Origin: Paramecium tetraurelia
Taxonomy: Eukaryota > Ciliophora > Oligohymenophorea > Peniculida > Parameciidae
DNA: 64,000 bases
Reading direction: 5' to 3'
Assembly: GCF_000165425.1 (NCBI RefSeq)
Contig: NW_001799522.1
Coordinates: 248,001-312,000 of the forward strand
Of this stretch, positions 21,280-33,898 are shown piece by piece. The notes beneath the pieces were generated by a model. The model was not told the origin of the DNA. It saw only the letters and a program-made list of their open reading frames with translations, and did not search any database. Within the stretch, counting starts at the first letter, position 1. Each line of letters begins with the position of its first letter. The position numbers were made by a program, and so were the translations under genes.

Positions 21280-23212
21280 ATGTCTTCTTTGTTTAAGGAA
21301 GTGCCACTCCAGAAAGTGATTGCAAACAAGGCATAAGTAACAGTAACTATATTAGATAGAAAATAGCCATTCTTGTAATGATGTTAAAAGATATACAAAA
21401 GGAAGAGGAGGAAATTTTGAAATAATTTAACAAAATGACTAAAGATGCTCGAACGATCAATGAATTGTATGAGATTATGGAAATGATTAACTATGAAATG
21501 AGTGTGAGAAATGATGACAAAATGATGATCTTAGATGAAATCACTCATCAAGAAGAGTTGTTGTAAGTGCTTGAATATATTAAAGATTGACAGAGTCGGC
21601 GAGTCTATAGAAACATATCAATAGCATATCCAAAGACCTGGAGACATCAGAGAAATTCTAATAAACAAGATCTTTACGTTAAACTGGGAGATTCCTATAA
21701 TTCAATCACAATAATCACAATTTGAATGTTGAGACCAAAATACTATAATCAAATATAATTACAAGTTACGATTTTGAAGAGTAATCAAAGTTGAATGACA
21801 AAATCCAAGATAACATATTCAATGACCCAATCAAATATAATACACAAGAGGGAATCGATGAAACATAAGTTTATGATTGGATACTTGACATAGATCTTAT
21901 AAACAACGTTCAATAAGGGTGGACAGTCTATATTAGCAAGTAGTTCTAGGCAAACAAAGAGTTGGTTGGATTATCTAATAGCGATAACAAGGCTCAAATA
22001 AAATGGGAAGGAGCCACAGTTGCAGTAGTAGGATTGTATGATAAGGGTAAAACGTTTGTCTTGAACAATCTAACTTAATCTAATTTGCCATCTGGAAAAA
22101 AGGTAACAACCAAAGGAATTTCATTTAAACATGTTGATGTCGATTCAGGTACTCAATTAATTTTGGTTGATACTGCTGGAAGCTACTCTCCTGTCAAAAT
22201 TCAGTCAGCCATGAGTATTGTGGAAAAAGAGGCTACTGAACATTTCATCATTGATTTAGTGTTTGAGTTGAGTGACTATTTCATATGCGTTGTAAATGAC
22301 TTTACTTCACTTGATCAGAGATATCTGGATAGATTATCAAGGTATATTTAGAATAGTTCGAAAACATTCAGAGAAATAATTGTTGTTCACAATTTGAAGG
22401 AAGTTGAAACTGCTGAGATATTACAGCATGTTTGGACAACCTAAGTGACTTAGATATATTCAACTGGTGGATCTATCCAAAGAACTAAGGTTGCAGCCAC
22501 TAATCCAAGAATAAATGAATTGTAAGAAAAACATGTTCTATGGTTTAAAACCCAATACACTAGACATGTTTGTTTAGTTAGTGATGACAGTCAATTAGGA
22601 TTGGATGTGAATCCTTGGGTCTTTTCATTGTTGAAGTACTGGCTAAAAGCAGTCTTTGTTCCAGTTAATCGACAATTCTCTGTTTGTGAAAATATCCTCC
22701 AATATGCAACTAGTAAACTTACACAGTATTTCAAAAGAGAAGTCAATGTTAAATTGATAGATACTGATAACTAATTTGTTAAGAAAATCGTGTAAATGGA
22801 GGCTGATCTATAGGATGGAGAACTTAAGATACCTTAGACAAACATTGATCAATCTGGACTCATTTTAGCCAGACCTGATTCGTTTGCTCCTGCTACTGAT
22901 ATCATAGCTAATGACAAATACATTATCTATATGGATGTACCTGGAATCAATGAAGAGGATATTGAAATGTATAGATAGAATGTAGTTACAATTGTTAAGG
23001 GTAATAGAAAAAAACCTTATTAAGAGGAACAAAGTGATCACATTAAGAAATAGGAGAGAAAATATGGAGAATTCACTCTAAGTTTTAGGATTCCTGAAAA
23101 TTTTGAAAGGAAATGGAAACATTTTGGAATTGAAAATGGAGTATTGAAAATTGTTTATGAAAAAGATAAAGATGATATCATTCCGAGCAAATTTGTTAAT
23201 TAAGCAGAATGA
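21280..23212 (+). CDS. GTPase fused to a C-terminal Hsp20/alpha-crystallin domain
   Basis: About 628 aa if the start is ATG 21280 with a 23-nt intron at 21337-21359; 603 aa if it starts at ATG 21378. A further intron lies at 21563-21585. Residues about 30-220 are helical and acidic. Near residue 235, VAVVGLYDKGKTFVLNNL is a P-loop; then KKVTTKGISFKHVDV (switch I with the conserved Thr), LILVDTAGSYSP (DTAG), FICVVNDFTSLDQRYLDRLS and IIVVHNLKEVE in the G4 position. This order resembles dynamin/GB1-RHD3-type large GTPases. Residues about 515-610 form a complete Hsp20 domain: YIIYMDVPGINEEDIEMYRQ, YGEFTLSFRIPENF, then GIENGVLKIVYEKD with the A-x-x-x-G-V-L-type motif. Both domains look intact. The inferred role is a nucleotide-driven chaperone or membrane remodeller. 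Confidence 0.85.
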
Positions 23213-23289
23213 AAGATTATTTTGTTTTAGACATTCTGGTTTATATTTAAATTAGTTTGAGTCTTTTCAAGGATTATTATTTAATTATC

Positions 23290-25088
23290 ATGCAATAATT
23301 CTAACAAATTTAAGAACCTGATTGTTTCATTTGTGCTTGCGGTTTCTCTTGTCAATACATAAAGGAGAAGGAAATGGAAATGCATATCGATTCTTGCCCT
23401 GTATATAGTGCTTACAGCGAATTTATGAAATATATTGAGAGGAAGGATATTTAAAATGCAAATGAAGATCAACTTAGAATAATGAAAGCAGAAGCAAAAG
23501 TGTACGTATCCAGATTAGAGATGATGCTAATGATTTGTACTAATCAATTTAATCTAAAATAGATTCTCAATAATAATAACCTATGTTACAGAAGGCTCCT
23601 TCATAAACAGTTCAATGCGAAAAATGCAAGAAGCAGTTCGAAGCCAATTCCGATTTTGATAAGGTTTGGTATTTAGAAAATTGTTCACATATCATATGCA
23701 AAGATTGCATGTTGAATATTTGTAAAGACGACTTTTTGCCCAAAAAAAGCAATGTAACTTGTGTATGTGGGGAGAGATTCAAGGACGAGGAGATTAAATA
23801 AATCTTGGGAAGAGACCTATATGAACAATTGACCGAGAAACTGAATTTGTCATTATAGAATATTATCGAATGTTGTCATTGCAAGGAACGATTCTGTTTC
23901 CAGAAAGGCAATATAGAGGAAAAGATATAGGATTAGAATGGAAAATTGGTGCAGGGATAACAATTGAAACATTACATTGAAAATAGGTTTAAATGCTCTA
24001 AGTGTCATACTGAGTAATGTAAGAATTGTATGAGCATACCATATCACACAAACATGACTTGTGAAGAATATAAAATTAATAAGGCAGCAGTAAAATGCAG
24101 ATTATGTGAGTAACCAACAGAAATATAAAAAAATCAACCTGAAGCATTATAAACAATATGTTCACAACAGGAGTGTCAAAATAGAGCTAAAAATTTATGC
24201 ACTCTTAAATTAGCATGTGGACATTTTTGTCAAGGAATAAAGAACACTCCTTGTTTGCCCTGTCTGAATGAGAAGTGTGCCAAGGATTAAAATGAAGAAG
24301 ACTATTGTAATATATGCTTTACAGAAGGATTAAAATCACAACCTTGTGTTTAGACTACGTGTGGACATGTATCTTTCAATACTATTATTAGATATTCCAT
24401 GAAGATTGTTTAAGATAAAAGTTAGAGGCTAAATGGAATGGTCCAAGAATTGTATTCAACTTTATGAAATGTCCTTTATGCAACAAATTTTTGGATATCC
24501 AAGTGCCTCATTTCAAGAAGTCTATTGAATAAGGGTAGATTTTATTGAAAGAAGTGCAAGAATTGTGTTTACAGAGATTGAAATTAGAGGAAAAAGAGAA
24601 GGATAAAGAATTATTGGATCCTACTCATTAGTTCTTCTAAAAACCATTGGATTATGCCATGCATATCTATTGTTATTATTTGTGTTTCAAATGCAAAAAA
24701 CCATATTTTGGAGGATTGAAAAATTGTTAATAAGCAGCAGATCAAGATCCAAAAGTAGAGTTCAAGTAGGAAGACTTAGTTTGCACAAAATGCTGTCCAT
24801 TGTTGACTCTTGAGGATAAGTGTAATAAACATGGAGTTGATTATATTGATTTCAAATGTAGACATTGTTGTTCAATTGCATTATGGTGGTGTCAGTATGA
24901 TATTAATGTTATTGTTTAGTGGTACAACTCATTATTGTGATCCTTGTCATAGAAACATCAAAACTAATATGACCAAACCATGTCCAGGAGTAGGAAAATG
25001 TCCTTTAGGAATTCCCCATAAGCCTAATGGTGAGGAAATGTCGTTAGGTTGTTCTTTATGTAGAGCAGAAAGGTTGAAAGCCAAATGA
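23290..25088 (+). CDS. E3 ubiquitin ligase with RING/IBR-like module and MYCBP2-type tandem-cysteine domain
   Basis: 574 aa after introns at 23537-23562 (26 nt), 24369-24391 (23 nt) and 24895-24919 (25 nt). An N-terminal zinc finger ([20 protein letters not shown] ... HIDSC) precedes a Cys-rich RING/IBR-like block ([28 protein letters not shown], then CCHCKERF and CSKCHTEQCKNC). A second RING starts [14 protein letters not shown] with [11 protein letters not shown] and CPLCNKF. The last 160 residues follow the tandem-cysteine domain of MYCBP2/Highwire: [56 protein letters not shown] and [18 protein letters not shown]. In MYCBP2 this domain relays ubiquitin between cysteines and esterifies Thr/Ser. 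Relay cysteines seem present, but exact residues need alignment. Its 3' end is 31 bp from the convergent MFS gene. Confidence 0.85.
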
Positions 25089-25119
25089 ATATCGCATATA
25101 ACACTAAAAAAATATAATA

Positions 25120-26701
25120 TCATTCTATTTCCTTGCCCAGAGTGTCATAAGGTAAAAAACAATTAGTGAGACTGGTCATAAATGAAATGACTATGATTAT
25201 TAAGTCAAAATACCTGTAAATAACAAAAATGGACTTAAAAGATCCATTGATGACAAATAAAGACAGATCCATGGCATTATAACTCCACCTAATCTGCCTA
25301 CTCCGTTTGCCATTCCGACTCCAGTTGTACGGATTTTAGTTGAATACACTTCAGCTGTGTATTAAAATGAAAAAATAAAAGTCATAGATAGAAAGAATTT
25401 ACAGAAATTTGTCCATAACATAAATCTACTTGGATCATCAAAATAGGCAGCAACACAACCCAATGCTTAAATAAAATAGAATAAAATTAGTGAATTCTTC
25501 CTTCCCAAATATTTTATATCTATGATTACTGATGCTGCTGCTGCTCCAAATATATCACTTATTGATGATATCACCAATTATAATAGTTTATGTACAGCCA
25601 AATAAGAATCTCCCAAGTTAAGGCCTTGTAAAAATGTAGGCAACATCATTACAATCCCATAGTAGATAAAGGAAAGGGTGAACCAGTTAAACCAGACCAA
25701 ACAAGTTACAAACCACTTCTCTTTATCAAACAATGATGATATTGATGCCTATTACAATTATTCATTAAATTACATTCTCTTATTATTTTGCAATCTTATT
25801 CATCATATTCGCCCAATTTATCAATTATGATTTGACATCATCTGTCAAAACAAACTGAGAATTGTTTAATGTAGTCATTTATTAAATAATCTCAAATGCT
25901 TCCTCCTTTCTTCCAGTCAATAATGCAAATCTGGCTGACTCCTATAATTTCAATACACATAACAACCAGGCCAACATTCCTGGAATTGCACAATAAAATG
26001 TCATGGCTCTCCAATTACCCTTTATTTCTATATTAAATTTATACATCATCGAAATTGATCAAGAAGAATGAAGCAACCCACAAGCCAAATAATTATCCCA
26101 ATGAAAAAGTCAGTGTAATAAGACTCATATATCTACCTCTTAATTCTATTTGAGTTATTTCAGAAAGCATTGTCACCCCACAAGGTGAAAAGAATCCAAT
26201 CAAAACTCCCATGATTCCTCTTACAAATAATAATTAGTATATATCCTAACATAAAATAGTTCCCAAAGTCACTAGACAAGTTAAGAATGAACTGTATAGA
26301 AAGGGACCTCGCCTACCAAAACGATCTGAAAATTAACCTGACATCATAGAACCAGTTAAAAACCCAACAAAAACAAAACTTGCTTGGAGTGAATTTAATG
26401 AGTCAGGAACATTCCATTAGTTCTTAAGAATAGGTATCATTAATGTAAACAAAGTGATTTAAGCACCTTCTGCTACACCCAACAGCCCCATTATTGAGTA
26501 AATCCATAATTAATAGGATCCAAATCCTACCTTGGATAGCAACTGGTCAAATGAGAAAAGAGGTTCTTAATTGTGATTACTATTATTCTCAGTATTGGAC
26601 ACCAATTTTCTCATTTGAATACTTTGTTAATCATCAACTTTTTTTGATTCAGACATTCTTAGTTTCTCTAATTGCACTTATTCGTATATTTCTTCCGTCA
26701 T
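25120..26701 (-). CDS. Major facilitator superfamily transporter
   Basis: 502 aa after introns at 26020-26044, 25749-25773 and 25191-25213. About twelve hydrophobic segments are visible. The loop 2-3 signature is SGQFSDRFGRRGPFLYS (D-R-x-G-R-R-x), followed by FVRGIMGVLIGFFSPCG and, in the second half, YTAEVYSTKIRTTGVGMANG with GRLGGVIMPW. These are typical of the SP/SV2/organic-cation branch of the MFS. The substrate cannot be deduced. The N-terminal 70 residues are hydrophilic and precede the first membrane span. It follows TRAPPC13 on the same strand after 59 bp. Confidence 0.88.
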
Positions 26702-26760
26702 TGATGTAAGTTGATGTTTTGTGCTAAATGAAAATAAATTATAAATTATATTCTTAATTA

Positions 26761-28281
26761 TCACATTAAATCCAACAAATTCTAATTCTCCACTTTTATC
26801 GGTTAATTCATTTCTAAATCCAATAAGTTTACATCTTAAGCATTTATTTATTATTAAACTCTTTGATTTTGCTGTTTATTTACCACAAAAGCTGAAAGAA
26901 AATTTTTATATGCAATATTTTTCATAGTTTTTGGATCATACAACTTTATCCCCTTTATTTGATGGACACCACAGTTATATGCTACTACATCTAACTTAAT
27001 TCTTCTTGTTCTCAAACCTGCGGGATAGTTTAATTTCTATATTCGTATAAATAGTCATATTACCATCTAACTCATTCCCACAATCTTAATCGCCTTCATC
27101 TCCAATTCCTCTAATTTAATAGCCAAATCAATTTAAGGGACATCAAATAAGATTCCCAATTCAATGTCAATTTCTATAGTAGTAATAACTTCTTTCTCAA
27201 TTTGAATTGATTTTGGAGGTCTTAGATTTATTGGGTAAATCCTGACCAAACAAGTTTTTTAGGTTCCATAATAATTACCACAAGTACCCCATTCTAAATG
27301 AATCTAACCCAACCTCAGATCATACTCAGTCAAATCCTCTATAAAATTGATAAGAATTAGAAATACTCTTTTGAGTCAATACAGTATAGATAGCCTTTAG
27401 ATCTGATGTTTCAATGATAATACGATATATGATTTTCACACATTCATCCTAAGCCAATACAATTGGTAATTAGTAGTCTTTCTATAGAATAGAATTATGC
27501 TATATATATACCAATTTCTGAATGGACATGATGTTTTCGACTTTAAATTCAATATTCTTCATCTCCAGAGGCTACGATGACACATTTAAGCATTAATACT
27601 CTAAAAATACTTCCGGAAACTAATAGATAAAGATAATAACTTACATTCTCACTAACCATTGAATAATGAGACTCAAAAGGTTGAAATGCTTTGAAAGTAT
27701 GTTGTTATTTTTTCTCCAAGCGTACCTATTCTTGACTAAGCATTTAATAGTAAAGATAAGTTACACTAGTTATGCTGAATTTTGAATCTTATAACTTAGT
27801 AGATAACTTAAGGAGTATTCATCCTATTCTTCTAATTTGCTTTCATTGAAGATAAGTAATTCCTATCCATCTTTTACTCTCTCAAAATAAGACGAAGATA
27901 ATTAGCGATATGTTTTATTCTTTTTTAAGGACTCTAGGTTTGTCTAAATAGGTATAACCATTATGCGTATACTTCAATTGTTATGGAATCCATTTCATAT
28001 AGACCTTTGTATTTAATTAGCGTCAAATATTGGACTGAATATCCAACGTAGGTTTTGCCTTGCTAAATTTCTTTTCGACCCACCAAATACAGATGACCAT
28101 CATTTATAAAATAAATAGGTTCATTGATGAGCTTGCTTAAAGAATGAGATTTGCCTGTCTGAGCAGATGAGACAGTATAGGTTTATTTATTGAATGTGCT
28201 TAGATTGTTTTTGAAAGGGGGAATTTACTAAATTTCCTATAATGAGTAATGTGTAATCTCAAAGAAATCTTTAGGGTTCAT
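26761..28281 (-). CDS. TRAPPC13-like TRAPP complex subunit
   Basis: 460 aa after five introns (27944-27972, 27736-27764, 27620-27644, 27339-27366, 27037-27063). The body is a row of immunoglobulin-like beta sandwiches. It matches TRAPPC13 (DUF974) along its length: GKTYVGYSVQYLTL where the human protein has GETFSCYISVHN, FPEVFLEYQCLNVSSQPL against EVFLEAQIQNMTTSP, LGQIHLEWGTCGNYYGTQKT against GKLDIVWKTN, and PAGLRTRRIKLDVVAYNCGV with HQIKGIKLYDPKT at the end. The protein belongs to the metazoan-type TRAPPIII complex in ER-Golgi traffic and autophagy. Its start is 95 bp from the stop of the PHD gene upstream on the same strand. Confidence 0.8.
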
Positions 28282-28376
28282 CTACAATAAATATATTATT
28301 AATGATTCATGATTAAATATATATAAAAGAGAGAGTAACAAAAAATTGCCCTTTGTTAATAGATATAAATTATTGA

Positions 28377-31300
28377 TCATTAATTTAACAAGCTGAGGAT
28401 GCCAGGGATTTCCATGAGCATTGAATGGACATCTTGTTTCTACTAAAATCCATTATTGTTCTCCTCATCCGAAATCGGCTCTAATTCTTTTTTCTTCGAC
28501 GGAATCAATTACCCTTATTATTTTTTCTATTGCACTTTATGATTCTCAATGACTCTCTTGAATTGAATGTGTTTCAACACATTAATGTATTGAACAGGTT
28601 GAGGCAGGATAGTGTTTGTACATTCCTTTAAATCCTTGACATAATACACGAAACATAAATGCGGTTTAAACTTCTCCAAATTATGGTATTTGGTTAGATT
28701 GTCCATTACTAATTGATTCCTAAAGAATATATTAAAATTACTTACTCTAACTCCTCCTTCATTATAATCCACTTAGTCGTAGGCTTAAGTTTATTCAAAT
28801 AATCATAGTAGATCAAGGTCAATCCTACATCTCCTAACTTGGTTCCAACACATTGTCTAGAGTGTTTCAACTTATCTGCCAATTTAAATAGGTCTCCAGC
28901 AACGTTGATATCCTTTGAATATAACCATCCAATCATCATTCTAAATTGACCTGGTTTCCTCTATGTAAAATACTCCATAACTTCTTTCACAGGGGAGAAT
29001 GATTCACAAGTGACAGTAATATTTTCAGTTTTTGGGAAGTGTTAAGCCATATGATGTTCATAAGTCAATAATTGTGGTTTAATGAGAAAAGATTCTCTGG
29101 AGTCATTCACTTTTTTCTTAATTTACAAATTAATTTCTCCAAGGTTCATCAATAAATTTTTTTACTTTTTACAAGGTGTATCTACTTGTCCATCTGGATT
29201 GTATAGAAGAACATCATTAGCTATTTGGATTGGTTGAGCAATAATAGTTGGTTGTTTAGGAGTTTCAGGTTTCACTTTCTTTTCTAATTCTGGTTCACTT
29301 TTAATTGAATGTTGAGAGATTAATTTTTAAGCACTTGCAATTTAGGGAACTTAAGGCTATTGTTATTTCTTTATAACTTTGATGCTCTCCAATTACAAGG
29401 TCTATTTACTATTGGTATGTTGACTATTTGATTTCTTTTGATGGAGATATTGTTTGTAGGCTTTCTTCATCTCTTCATAATTGAGTCTAAATAAGATAAT
29501 ATTAATAGTTACTCTATCTATTTATTTTGCTTAATGACTGCTTTAATCTTTTCAATTTCTTTCAAATACTTGTCCTTATCGAAACTCTGTTCCATGAACA
29601 CCTGAGCTTCCAAATTGCGTATTTGTTGTTCATTTACTTGTTTCCAATTTGAGCATTTTTTAAAGCAGATCTATAGATCAAGTCTTTGAGTTTATCTCAT
29701 ATCCTCAGTAATCCCTTCCAGAACTTATTAACTCTATGACTTTTTCTTCTTTATCTTTTGTTCCTTCTATTGTTTTTTTGTTTCAATTCCAAAAGTCTCG
29801 CCTATGTTCTAACTACTCTCTTCCATCCATCGGATCCATTCAAAATCATCCTACAGACTCTATAAAGATATAATAATAAATTCTTACACAATCAATGAAT
29901 TTGAAATCAGTATTGTTCGCATTCTCCTACTTCCCTTTATAAGTAAGACTCAACTTTTAAAACCACTCTTCACCTCCCAAGGCAACCAAGAGATTGATTT
30001 CTTCTAGTCTCTGTAAAATCTACTCTGTAGGATTCAATTATTTCAAGCATTTCAATGATTACTACTTTATCATGTTGTACATCAATTAGACACAGAAATT
30101 CTTTACTTTCAAAAAACAACAACAATAATAGGTCCTTATCTTTTACAATTGCTGAATGTACAAACTGTTGTCTGGTTGTTTTTAGACTAAGTCATTATAT
30201 TATTGCAACACTTAGCGTACTTCTTACAGATCTTCAGCTAGGTCCTTAACTTTGAATATTGGATACTCTTTGGCCTGCATATATATTTGATTGATCTACT
30301 CTGCATCTGGCTTGTTTTCCAAATACTTATAGTAAGATTTATACGATTGCAAATTGTTGATCTACTCCCTACTCTTGACCCACAGAAAATCGTTATTCTT
30401 GATATTCCTTTAGTTTTCTGCCCAAGTCATCCATGATGAAGATATGGGTCTTTCAGTTTCAATAATAGGACGTTGTTGGAATCTATGTTTGCCTATGTAG
30501 CACAGGAGATCAAGGTCTTGTAGGCTTAGGGATTGGCTTTTGGCTTCAAATGAACCTCTTCTGCCTTTTACATCCAAAGCATCTGAATGTAGTATTGCCA
30601 CAATTTAGTTTACAAATTGTTATCTTGATATTGATTCTTATTGATTAATTTGATCAGCTGATTGAAATGAGGAGCCACTTGACCAGCCAATTGATTCTCG
30701 AACTCCTACAAATTGATGATCCAACTCTCGTATTCCTTCTTGATCTTCTAGAGTTGTTAAGTGTAGAATGGATCTTAGATTGAGGGATCAGCATTTAACA
30801 AATGAATTATTTGGCTGATATTATATTTTTTATTACCCCCTTGGATTATCAGTTGATTTGATTGATCTAAGATTTGTTAGCATTCACATCTCCATTTCAT
30901 TTATCTGAAATTCAATACTACTGATTTCAATTCATCATACACTATTTCTGGAATTGTGACTTTGTAAAGCAATTCATTATTGAAATCTAAATCTGAGATA
31001 TCTTTTACTTTCTAAATCATCTTAGGCAATGTATCATATGAATTGTATACCAAATAATATAATTACTTCACAAAGTCTATTTGTAATTCAGTTTATCTAA
31101 TGTAAGTGTCCAATTCAAGAGACTTGAGTTTTTTGAATTCATCCAAGGAATCACCCAAACTAGGTTGGATATTTTGGATGATCTCTTGTGCTTAGACCAA
31201 TTGCTATCTCCTTTGTTCTACATCCATATCAAATCCAAGCTAAAAGCATTCATGTTCAATCTCCTCCAATTGTTCCAGTGTGATTGATTCATTCAACCTT

Positions 31301-33406
31301 TTGTAGAGTTCTCTGAATTTCAGGAATTTAGCCTTTTGAGTTTCCATATAGGTTGATGTTAATAAGCACTTTGACATCAAATCTAATATTTCATGACAAA
31401 ATTAAATAGTTACTTTTTTTTGAGTCTGACATTTCTAGTGAATCTCTTACAATTGATTATATACACTCCTTATTACAATCGAGTCTTTAGCAGCCTTTTG
31501 GATGTTATCATATGTATACACTCCTGTGTACTCCTTTTCAGTCAATCTACAGAAACTCTCAATCTTCAATTCCAATTCTACTTTGAATTCATCAATAAAT
31601 TCTTATTCAAAATAAGATTATAACTAATTTGCGAGAGTGTCACTATTGACTGGGAATTCTATAATCTTCTTATAAGAGTTCAGAACATTCTCTAATTCCA
31701 AAGAGTTGAGTTCCTCTAATAATTTATCAATAATCTTGAGACATCCCAAAGTAACATTATTATGATTGGCTATCCTCTTTAAATCTATCAATTTCAGTTT
31801 ATTAGGTTTATTTTTTTAATTCTTCATCAAAATCATTTATTTATATACTGTCAAATCAAGTTGATTATCAATAACTGGATATTCAATTTGCATTCTCTCT
31901 GCCTCAAATAAAGATCTAAGAGTGGTCTTGATTTGCTATGCCACTTTGTACCTATTAATAAGTTGGCCTAGATTATCATTAGGAGATTTGAATATTTTTT
32001 GATTGTCTGTGACATTTTCATTGAGAATCTTAAAAGTGTCTTCCATCAGATAGCCTTCAGAAATTTCCTTTCTATATCTGTGCTTTGATATCTTTTCTTG
32101 ACAACACAAATGATTTAATGAGTTTGTTCTCACCCAATTCAAAGTAGTAACCTTTAAATTTAAATGATTTAACTAATTCTTCTGCAAATTGTTCACTCTA
32201 TTCAAGTTAGGTGGGTATTATAGAGTGCATTTTCTACTTTAATTCTTCTTATAGTTTTTCCTTCAATAAAATCTTGTCCAATTGAATAACAGCAGAAGGT
32301 TTGATGGGTAATGATGCCAAGAAGAGTTTGTAAAATTTGATATTTCTATAATCATTCTCGTCCAGAGGAATGGATGGCAACCTCTTCATGATAGCTTCAA
32401 TGTATAATAGCAATGGGAGCAAGTCTATCAAGTGTAAAATGTAGACACTTTTAGGCACAACCAAATCTTCAAAATTAAGTAATTTAGGATCTTCTAAATC
32501 TATCTTAGTTCTCTTAGCACTCCATCCTTTACATGCTTCACAGATGTAGCTGTCATCTTTTACATTCTTACGTTTAATACATCCGAAATGATACCATTCA
32601 TAACAATGATCACATTATACCATTTGCTTATTATTCAAAGATTTACGACATATGCAAAACAAACGATGACTCTCCATATGCACTTAGCAGTAACTCTCTA
32701 TCTTATTCTATGATGACCATTGTTGACTGCATTATTGTAGTGTGTAGTTGTCAAAAATAGATTCCAAAGTGTTTTTTACATGTTCCTTGTATTATTGTGT
32801 CTGGTTTCCCCTTTTCTTGGATTTGTCTTAAAACTTGTCAAGGGCATTGCAAAAGGCATCCTGAATCTCCTTTAACTCACATTTAATCTCACCTGACTCC
32901 ACATCCAATTGATTTGGATCCTAATTATTAGCTTGAAACTTTAAATGGAAGATCCACTATTCTGTTTCTATGTCTTCTTGTGCTTTCTCGACTTGTTCTG
33001 CGAAAATGCAATGAGGATGAGCATAAGCCTAACAATCTAGACATTAGATGTTTGCACCACTTTTTCCACAATTTGAACATTTCTCCTTGGTTTTTTTGTC
33101 TATTTAACTCTTAGTAGCAAATGTCATTGTATGATAATTGATCACCTGAATATGGGGAGCGAAAATTGCACAAGAGACATGCACATAGACTCCACTCTGA
33201 TCGGAGAGTCGTTTAAGTAAGCCTTTCTATCCACAGATACAACACAATGGTTTCTTTGCTATGTCTTAGCATGGATCACATACTCCATCCAAATTATTGT
33301 ATCCATAACAGAATCGATGATATTTCAATTTGCATTGTTGACATTCCATTTACTGACATCCTTTATCTTTCCTCTCAAAATTTAATCCACAAACAGAGCA
33401 ATTCAT
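28377..33406 (-). CDS. Large PHD/extended-PHD chromatin reader with PLU-1-like helical body
   Basis: A roughly 1,600-residue protein from ATG 33406 to TGA 28377-28379. The N-terminus has a PHD-like finger (MNCSVCGLNF ... QCKLKYHRFCYG), then CCICGQKGLLKRL with VHVSCAIFAPH and KCSNCGKSGANIQCLDCQAY, an extended PHD (C2HC plus PHD) as in BRPF, JADE and AF10. A third, canonical PHD is FCICRKSLNNKQMVQCDHCY with EWYHFGC and CEAC. More than 1,000 residues of long amphipathic helices follow, with W-containing repeats like the PLU-1 region of KDM5 proteins. No JmjC, ARID or bromodomain was found. Identified introns include 28720-28745 and ones near 29490 and 29870; others in the body remain unplaced. 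The inferred role is histone-tail reading. Its start is 30 bp from that of the divergent gene. Confidence 0.75.
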
Positions 33407-33436
33407 TTATTATTAATATTACTAACGATTAAAAAT

Positions 33437-33601
33437 ATGGGCATTTGTACTAGCAAACCAAAACCAAGATAATAATAGAAACTCGAAGTCCGGATCCAAA
33501 CAGTCACAAACACTCAAGCAGACAGGTAACTATCTTAAGCATCCTTTTATCGTTCTATTGATAGAGGCTATTAAATTGCCCAAGAACATGATGCCTTTTG
33601 A
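33437..33601 (+). CDS. Small protein with MGIC N-terminus
   Basis: 54 codons, ATG 33437 to TGA 33599-33601, without introns. MGICTSKPKPR gives Gly2 plus Cys4, the classic pattern for dual N-myristoylation and palmitoylation, so membrane attachment is likely. The rest is polar with no fold evident. An intron downstream could extend it; the frame as read is complete. It shares a 30-bp divergent promoter with the PHD gene. Confidence 0.5.
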
Positions 33602-33898
33602 TACCACACTCAACTAGACTAATTAATGAACTTAATACTCTTTATATATATATATTTGTGCCATCAATCAACCCTTACTTATATGCATGAAATTCATCAA
33701 TCATTTTATTTTACCTTTACACCACTCTCCCAATATTATCATACTTATAAATCCAACCTCATTTAAAGAACTATGTCAAAAATCCTACCTCATTATTCAC
33801 CTTGTAAATCCTAATTAATTTGTCTACCTACAAACTGTATACGAGTCTATAGCATAAAGAGTACAATATCATTGTAATATATTTATTAATATACAAAA
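33602..33898. other. Convergent intergenic with TA repeat
   Basis: This segment lies between the 3' ends of the MGIC gene and the PUM3 gene. It contains a short TA tract near 33640-33652 and otherwise nothing supported. Confidence 0.4.

Noticed and set aside
33640-33655. TA dinucleotide tracts as possible eliminated-element boundaries
   Set aside because: Internal eliminated sequences are removed from the macronuclear genome and leave one TA; simple AT repeats are expected by composition and show no flanking consensus.
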